Assembly (NCBI GenBank): GCA_009692745.1
Contig: SHYO01000015.1
Coordinates: 1 to 40,179, forward strand
Source: Chloroflexota bacterium
GTDB lineage: Bacteria; Chloroflexota; Anaerolineae; Epilineales; SHYO01
Direction: 5' to 3'
DNA: 40,179 nt
Below the pieces are notes generated by a model. It saw nothing but the letters and a program-made list of their open reading frames with translations. It searched no databases and was not told where the DNA came from. Positions 34,862-40,179 of this stretch are shown one piece after another. The position numbers were made by a program, and so were the translations under genes. The stretch's first letter is position 1. Each line of letters begins with the position of its first letter.

Positions 34862-36835
34862 TTGTCAAACAGCGAAAGCACAGACCCAATACCTTTTAGT
34901 CCCCCCGGGGGAAGAGCAATCTTGTGGCGCTGCTTCAAGTACCTCCGCCCCTATTTGGGTATTACCCTTGGCTCTTATTTGTTGATGTTGGGCATTGATA
35001 TACTTGTCCTAATCATCCCGCAAGTTATCGGCGCATCGGTGGACCAGGGAATTCACGGGCAAAACACGGCGTTCCTTGGCGTGGCAGTACTACAACTCCT
35101 TGGCCTGACGCTCGTGAGAGGTATCTTCATCTTCCTCCAGGGGAGATGGATAGAAATGGCCTCCCAGGGAGTTGCCTATGACATGCGCAATGAGATCTTC
35201 CGCAAGATTACCCACCTCTCCTTCTCTTACCACGACCGCACCGAAACCGGCCAGCTCCTTTCTCGGACCGTACAGGATGTAGAACGCATCCGTTTCCTCA
35301 CGGGACGGTCTGTATTGCGCCTGATAGATGGTTTTATATTGCTGATCGGCACCGGTACCGCCATGTTTTGGATTAATCCCCGCCTGGCGCTGCTGGCATT
35401 GGTTACCATGCCCTTCCTCATTCACCGGGGCTACCACTTTAGCCGCCACTTCCGTCCGATCTCCATGGCTATCCAGCAACAGATGGCCGTCTTGACCACC
35501 CGGTTGGAACAAAACCTACGTGGCTCCCGGGCGGTGAAATCCTTTGCCCAGGAGAACATGGAGATCGAACGGTTCAATAAGGAAAATCAAACCTGGTACG
35601 ATCTCTCGTCCACATCAGTCCGGATTCAGGCCGTGAACGTGCCCCTTATGAGCCTGATTTCAAATATCAGCACCGTTATTATCATCTGGTACGGCGGCCA
35701 ACTGGTGATCAACAATCAACTCACGTTGGGCGAATTGGTGGCCTTCACCACCTACGTGGCTCAGCTTATCGCGCCGGTGCGCCAGATTGGCGTGATCATC
35801 CCGGCCATTTCCCAGGCCTCTGCCTCTGCCGAGCGGCTCTTCGATATTCTGGATGCTCAATCTGAGGTACAGAACGCGCCGGATGCCATTCCGCTGCCGC
35901 CGGTTCAGGGCCATGTCCGCTTCGAGCATGTCTCCTTCGGCTATGTTACCGAAGCCATTCGCGACGATCTCTATAATACCGAAAAGAGTCGACTACGGGT
36001 GAAAGAACGGGCAAATGGAGCTACACCTGACCGTATGATCTATATCGGCTCTGGAGATGATCATTTCCAGCCCAGCCGCCGGCGCCTGAATATATTAAAA
36101 GATATCGATTTTGAAGCCAAACCGGGAATGGTTGTCGCTCTATTAGGAACCACAGGCTCGGGAAAATCCTCGATTATCAACCTGATCCCACGCTTTTATG
36201 ACATCAGCGAAGGCCGGATCCTGATCGATGGGCACGAGATACGGGATGTGACCATCGAATCTTTGCGCGCTCAGATCGGCATTGTGTTGCAAGAAACCAA
36301 CCTCTTCGCCACTACGATTCGCGAGAATATTGCCTTCGGCCGCTCTAATGCGACTGAGGAAGAAATCATTGAGGCCGCCAAAGCCGCCCAGGCCCATGCC
36401 TTCATCGAGACAATGCCCCTGGGTTATGATACCTTGGTCGGTGAACGGGGTGTCACCCTTTCCGGTGGGCAAAAACAGCGTGTCGCTATCGCCCGTACCA
36501 TCCTCAAAAATCCCCGTATCCTGATCCTGGACGACGCCACCTCGGCGGTGGATACGGAAACCGAGCACTTGATCCAACTGGCTCTGGAAAGGCTAATGCA
36601 CGGCGGACCCAATTCCACCCGACCAACATCCTTTGTGGTAGCGCAACGCCTCAGTACTGTACGCAACGCCGACTTGATCCTGATAATGGAAAAAGGGCGG
36701 ATCGTCGCCAGAGGTATGCATGATGAACTCATGAAGTCTAATCCCACCTATGCCGAGATTTACCGGTACCAACTGCGGCCGGAGGAGGACAGCGACAGAG
36801 CCACTCTCCACCTGACCGGGTCTGGGAGATCATAA
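34862..36835 (+). CDS. ABC exporter half-transporter, degenerate-site subunit
   Basis: A 657-residue fusion of a six-helix type IV exporter membrane domain (about 25-335) with a nucleotide-binding domain. The NBD has Walker A GTTGSGKSS (429-437), Q-loop VLQETNLF, signature LSGGQ (533-537), Walker B LILDD with Asp558 where the catalytic Glu normally stands, and Gln595 in VVAQRLST where the switch His is expected. These two changes match the degenerate subunit of heterodimeric exporters such as TM287/288. An unusual ~48-residue charged insert (362-409) sits between the A-loop region and the Walker A strand. TTG start with GGAG seven bases upstream. The partner gene follows after three bases. 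Substrate unknown. Confidence 0.92.
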   Translation: MSNSESTDPIPFSPPGGRAILWRCFKYLRPYLGITLGSYLLMLGIDILVLIIPQVIGASVDQGIHGQNTAFLGVAVLQLLGLTLVRGIFIFLQGRWIEMASQGVAYDMRNEIFRKITHLSFSYHDRTETGQLLSRTVQDVERIRFLTGRSVLRLIDGFILLIGTGTAMFWINPRLALLALVTMPFLIHRGYHFSRHFRPISMAIQQQMAVLTTRLEQNLRGSRAVKSFAQENMEIERFNKENQTWYDLSSTSVRIQAVNVPLMSLISNISTVIIIWYGGQLVINNQLTLGELVAFTTYVAQLIAPVRQIGVIIPAISQASASAERLFDILDAQSEVQNAPDAIPLPPVQGHVRFEHVSFGYVTEAIRDDLYNTEKSRLRVKERANGATPDRMIYIGSGDDHFQPSRRRLNILKDIDFEAKPGMVVALLGTTGSGKSSIINLIPRFYDISEGRILIDGHEIRDVTIESLRAQIGIVLQETNLFATTIRENIAFGRSNATEEEIIEAAKAAQAHAFIETMPLGYDTLVGERGVTLSGGQKQRVAIARTILKNPRILILDDATSAVDTETEHLIQLALERLMHGGPNSTRPTSFVVAQRLSTVRNADLILIMEKGRIVARGMHDELMKSNPTYAEIYRYQLRPEEDSDRATLHLTGSGRS

Positions 36836-36838
36836 CCC

Positions 36839-38644
36839 ATGGCTGCATCTGCTGTTACTCACAATGAAATGGATCAGAAGCGAGGGCAGGTATTCGATCA
36901 GCGCGTGCTCAGCCGGATGCTAGCATATCTGCGTCCGCACCGCCACCGCATGATATTAGCAATGCTCTTGATGCTCGTAGGCACCGGGCTTAACCTGGCC
37001 ATCCCTTATCTTACCAAGATCGCGATCGACCAATATATTACCCAAAAGGATAGTCAGGGACTGAATCAGATCGCTATTTTACTAACGGCTGCCTTCGTGA
37101 TACTGTATGGTGCCACCGCCGGACAACAATATATGCTTTCCTTAGTTGGCCAGCGGGTGTTGGCCACACTGCGCGACCAACTCTTCCGCCATTTGCAGGT
37201 GCTACCCCTGGGTTTCCATGATACCCATATTACGGGTGTAACTGTTTCACGGGTCATCAATGATGTGGGTGTGATCAATGACCTGATGTCCCAGGGTCTG
37301 GTCACGCTGTTGGGCGATACTTTGCTCCTGGTAGGCATTATCATCGTCATGCTCTCCATGAGCCCTCTCCTGGCCCTCCTGACCTTCAGCGTCATCCCCA
37401 TCATGGTGATTTTGACGTTGCTCTACAACCGGAAAGCCAGGTATGCCTTTCGACAAACCCGTGCCAAGATTGCGGCCTTGGTCGGGAACCTGGCCGAGAG
37501 TATCTCTGGGATGCGCGTGATCCAGGCATTTTCGCAGGAAGAGTTGACGGAAAAACGGTTTGAAAAAGTGAACCGGGAAAATCGAGACGTAAATATTGAT
37601 GCGATGACCCTGTCGTTTCTATTCCTGCCAGCCGTAGAATTTCTTGGTATGGTGGCTACCTGCATCGTATTGTGGATCGGCGGCAGCCTGGTGGCGAACC
37701 TGACCTTGACCTTGGGTGTAGTCGTCGCCTTCTTAGCTTATGTCACCCGCTTTTTCCAGCCTATCCAGGAGCTGAGCCAACTCTATACCACAATGCAAAC
37801 TGCTATGGCCGGCGGAGAACGCGTCTTGGAACTATTGGATACTTATCCTGAAGTCGAAGATCGGCCTGATGCGGTGGAGATGCCCCCGATCCAGGGTCAC
37901 GTAGAATTCCAGCATGTATCTTTCGCCTACCGGAACAATGTCAAAGTGCTACATGAGATCGACCTGACCATTCAAAAGGGGCAAACCGTAGCTTTAGTAG
38001 GACAGACAGGCGCCGGAAAAAGCTCTATTGCCAATCTCCTGGCTCGTTTCTACGACGTGACTGAGGGTCAGGTCCTCATCGATGGCATTGATGTCCGAAC
38101 TATCAAACAACAATCTCTGCGGCGCCAGATGGGCCTGGTGCCCCAGGACCCCTTCCTTTTCACCGGTACTATTGCCGATAACATTCGCTTCGGCCATCCC
38201 GCCGCTCCGGATAGTGCTGTAGAGGAAGCCGCCCGTCTTGCCAATTGTCACGAATTTATCATAGAAACCCCCGACGGCTATAATACCCAAATCTTGGAGG
38301 GAGGCGTCAATCTGTCCAATGGGCAACGGCAGTTGATTTGTATCGCCAGAGCCGCCCTCATGGACCCACGGATCATTATCCTCGATGAGGCTACCGCCAG
38401 CGTAGATACTATGACTGAAGTGCTGATTCAGAAGGCTTTAAACCGGCTGCTATCGGGACGTACGGCTGTGATGATCGCCCATCGTCTAAGCACCATACGG
38501 AATGCTGATATGATCTGTGTGATGCTCCAGGGACGCATCGTGGAACGGGGTAGCCACGGGCAATTATTGGCGCAGGGGGGGATATACCACGACCTCTATG
38601 AACACCAGTTCGCCAAGGCGATGGCTGACCAAGGCGTTTCTTGA
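36839..38644 (+). CDS. ABC exporter half-transporter, canonical catalytic subunit
   Basis: A 601-residue type IV exporter subunit: six helices (about 35-315), then an NBD with Walker A GQTGAGKSS (388-396), Q-loop LVPQDPFLF, signature LSNGQ (492-496; Asn for the usual Gly), Walker B IILDE with catalytic Glu517, and switch His548 in IAHRLST. Its altered signature faces the Walker sites of the upstream partner, so all deviations fall in one composite ATP site. With the three-base spacing this strongly supports a heterodimer. Such pairs export lipids, peptides or drugs; nothing here tells which. A terminator follows. Confidence 0.93.
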   Translation: MAASAVTHNEMDQKRGQVFDQRVLSRMLAYLRPHRHRMILAMLLMLVGTGLNLAIPYLTKIAIDQYITQKDSQGLNQIAILLTAAFVILYGATAGQQYMLSLVGQRVLATLRDQLFRHLQVLPLGFHDTHITGVTVSRVINDVGVINDLMSQGLVTLLGDTLLLVGIIIVMLSMSPLLALLTFSVIPIMVILTLLYNRKARYAFRQTRAKIAALVGNLAESISGMRVIQAFSQEELTEKRFEKVNRENRDVNIDAMTLSFLFLPAVEFLGMVATCIVLWIGGSLVANLTLTLGVVVAFLAYVTRFFQPIQELSQLYTTMQTAMAGGERVLELLDTYPEVEDRPDAVEMPPIQGHVEFQHVSFAYRNNVKVLHEIDLTIQKGQTVALVGQTGAGKSSIANLLARFYDVTEGQVLIDGIDVRTIKQQSLRRQMGLVPQDPFLFTGTIADNIRFGHPAAPDSAVEEAARLANCHEFIIETPDGYNTQILEGGVNLSNGQRQLICIARAALMDPRIIILDEATASVDTMTEVLIQKALNRLLSGRTAVMIAHRLSTIRNADMICVMLQGRIVERGSHGQLLAQGGIYHDLYEHQFAKAMADQGVS

Positions 38645-38671
38645 TCAATGAGAGGATATAAACCAGGGACC

Positions 38672-38703
38672 AAAGCCCGACAAATGTAATCTGCCGGGCT
38701 TTT
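38672..38703. terminator. Bidirectional terminator between ABC exporter and glycyl-tRNA synthetase
   Basis: 8-bp arms AAAGCCCG (38672-38679) and CGGGCTTT (38695-38702) with a 15-base loop. TTTT follows on the plus strand, and the short AAA on the other side gives a weaker T-tract for the minus strand. It sits between two convergent genes. Confidence 0.7.
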
Positions 38704-38715
38704 CCATTTCGTAAC

Positions 38716-40029
38716 TCAAATTTGGAACGGTGCCGGAATCAATTTCCCCCCCAACCAATCCGGCACTTCAGCCACCGGTATGCGCACCTGTTCCATGGAA
38801 TCACGGTCGCGGATAGTAACCTGTTGATCTGCCAGAGAATCCACATCCACCGTGATGCAAAAAGGTGTGCCAATCTCGTCTTGACGGCGGTAAAGGCGCC
38901 CGATACTGGCTGTATCGTCATACATCACCATAAACCTGCGACGCAGGATAACAGCTAGATGGCGCGCCATGTCCACCAATTCCGGGCGATTACGCAAAAG
39001 GGGTAGTATAGCGGCTTTGATAGGTGCCAGATCCCGGTGTAGTTTCAAAACCACCCGTTTCTCTTTGCGTACCACTTCCTCGGTATAGGCATCCAGCAAG
39101 AAGGCCAGGGTGGCACGGTCAGCTCCCGCGGAAGGTTCAATGACATAGGGTAATATATGCTGCTGCGTTTCCTCGTCAAAATAGGAAAGATCCTTTCCGC
39201 TGAACTGGCTGTGCTGGCGTAAGTCGAAATCCCGCCGGTTGGCAATGCCCTCTAACTCCGCCCAACCTTGTGGGAATAGGTATTCGATATCGAACGTATC
39301 TTTGGCATAGTGCGCCAATTCACCCGGCTCCTGTTGGCGCAAGCGGATGCGCTCCTGGGACAAGCCCAAAGTCCGATACCATCCCATGCGGACGTCCAAC
39401 CAGTGACGGTGCCAATCCTCATCCATACCGGGCCTGACAAAATATTCCATCTCCATTTGCTCAAATTCGCGGCTGCGGAAGATGAAATGCCCTGGGGTCA
39501 TCTCATTACGGAAAGCCTTGCCAATCTGAGCAATGCCGAAAGGGAGCTTCAGGCGCATGCTCTGTTGTACCGCCGCAAAATTCACAAAGATGCCTTGGGC
39601 CGTCTCAGGACGCAGATAAGTTTGCGCGGCAGCTTCCTCTACCGGTCCGACGAAGGTCTTAAACATTAAGTTGAATTGGCGCGCCTCGGTTAATTCGCCG
39701 CTACATTCAGGGCAGCGCTCCCCCTCAATCTGATCGGCCCGAAAGCGCCGTTTGCACTGCTTGCAATCTACCATCGGATCGGTAAAACCGGCGACGTGCC
39801 CCGATGCTTCCCACACCTGCGGATTCATTACGATGGCAGAATCCAATCCCACCACATCATCCCGCAATTGCACCACTGCCCGCCACCAAGCACGCTTGAC
39901 GTTATTCTTCAACTCTACACCTAAGGGACCAAAATCCCAAAAGCCGCCGATGCCCCCATAAATTTCACTACTGGGAAATATGAAACCCCGGCGCTTGGCC
40001 AGGGATACAATTGTTTCCATCTGTACCAT
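38716..40029 (-). CDS. glyS: Glycyl-tRNA synthetase (single-chain class II)
   Basis: A 437-residue class II synthetase that charges tRNA-Gly, of the alpha2 type found in Gram-positive bacteria, archaea and eukaryotes. Seen: SSEIYGGIGGFWDFGPLG, a zinc-binding pair DCKQCKRRF and RCPECSGEL, ARQFNLMFKT, motif 2 in FRNEMTPGHFIFRSREFEQ, motif 3 in VIEPSAGADRATLAFLLD, and the C-terminal anticodon-binding domain (KLHRDLAPIKAAILPL, YDDTASIGRLYRRQDEIGTPFC). An open frame extends to 40095, but those residues are unlike the family and overlap the end of the next gene. The ATG at 40029 (MVQMETIVSLAKRRGF) or 40020 fits the family N-terminus. Cytoplasmic housekeeping gene. Confidence 0.95.
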   Translation of the reverse strand: MVQMETIVSLAKRRGFIFPSSEIYGGIGGFWDFGPLGVELKNNVKRAWWRAVVQLRDDVVGLDSAIVMNPQVWEASGHVAGFTDPMVDCKQCKRRFRADQIEGERCPECSGELTEARQFNLMFKTFVGPVEEAAAQTYLRPETAQGIFVNFAAVQQSMRLKLPFGIAQIGKAFRNEMTPGHFIFRSREFEQMEMEYFVRPGMDEDWHRHWLDVRMGWYRTLGLSQERIRLRQQEPGELAHYAKDTFDIEYLFPQGWAELEGIANRRDFDLRQHSQFSGKDLSYFDEETQQHILPYVIEPSAGADRATLAFLLDAYTEEVVRKEKRVVLKLHRDLAPIKAAILPLLRNRPELVDMARHLAVILRRRFMVMYDDTASIGRLYRRQDEIGTPFCITVDVDSLADQQVTIRDRDSMEQVRIPVAEVPDWLGGKLIPAPFQI

Positions 40030-40066
40030 GATAACTGTCCATTCGCTGAAATAAAAATGACATTTC

Positions 40067-40179
40067 TCAATTTTCGGCCAATTTGGTGTAAACATCCGGC
40101 GACAGTCCCAAAAGCTCCAAGATGCGGGTTTGCAAGCCGGTTAAAGGTGGAATGTGGCGGATGGTTTGCCCAGGAAGAT
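40067..40179 (-). CDS. 3' end of an unidentified gene upstream of glyS
   Basis: A minus-strand frame enters from the right edge and stops at TGA (40067-40069). The visible 37 residues (...IRHIPPLTGLQTRILELLGL... ending TKLAEN) look like a genuine protein C-terminus but show no motif I can assign. Its stop lies 37 bases before the chosen glyS start, so the two may be co-transcribed. Confidence 0.45.
   Translation of the reverse strand, partial: LPGQTIRHIPPLTGLQTRILELLGLSPDVYTKLAEN

Overview
The window is a bacterial chromosome segment of moderate GC (about half G+C by eye, not computed), almost fully coding. The gene mix points to a Chloroflexota-like, probably monoderm bacterium: a Wzx/Wzy polysaccharide cluster with no Wza-type outer-membrane exporter, very large secreted carboxypeptidase-regulatory-like/dockerin proteins, a single-chain zinc-type glycyl-tRNA synthetase, and frequent TTG/GTG starts. 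This taxonomic call is inference only.

Left part, plus strand (1-9560): the 3' end of an unidentified gene, an 840-base region without a convincing gene but with tandem direct-repeat boxes and a promoter, a four-helix membrane protein of unknown function, an acyl-CoA ligase followed by a YtcJ-type amidohydrolase, then a cassette of a radical SAM/SPASM protein, an MBOAT O-acyltransferase and a membrane-anchored SGNH/AlgJ-like partner.

Centre, minus strand (31658 down to 9655): a ~22 kb exopolysaccharide cluster. In order of transcription: GT2, Zn-ribbon methyltransferase, priming sugar-phosphate transferase, GT4, GT2, RmlD-like reductase, FAD-dependent UGM-like oxidoreductase, Wzz, BY-kinase, Wzx flippase, GT2, Wzy/O-antigen-ligase, GDP-fucose-synthase-like SDR, sugar-1-phosphate nucleotidyltransferase, UDP-sugar epimerase-like SDR, and finally a 1,621-residue secreted protein of 12 tandem ~99-residue beta-sandwich repeats, a dockerin and a PD40-like domain. 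Most of these genes overlap or are only a few bases apart. Two families of short palindromic repeats lie in this cluster; one runs into coding sequence.

Right part, plus strand (32069-38644): an EamA permease, a HAD pyrimidine-5'-nucleotidase-like enzyme and, overlapping it by 4 bases, a ~9-helix membrane protein whose layout (D150, GMAD193, PALP237-240) resembles presenilin/signal-peptide-peptidase intramembrane aspartyl proteases. This is the most interesting single gene in the window. It is followed by a heterodimeric ABC exporter pair in which the Walker-B, switch and signature changes all fall in one of the two ATP sites. A bidirectional terminator separates this pair from glycyl-tRNA synthetase on the minus strand, and the 3' end of one more minus-strand gene closes the window.

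The EPS cluster supplies priming, chain assembly, flipping, polymerisation and length control, plus part of the nucleotide-sugar supply. The MBOAT/SGNH pair converging on it could O-acylate the same or another surface polymer, which is inference.
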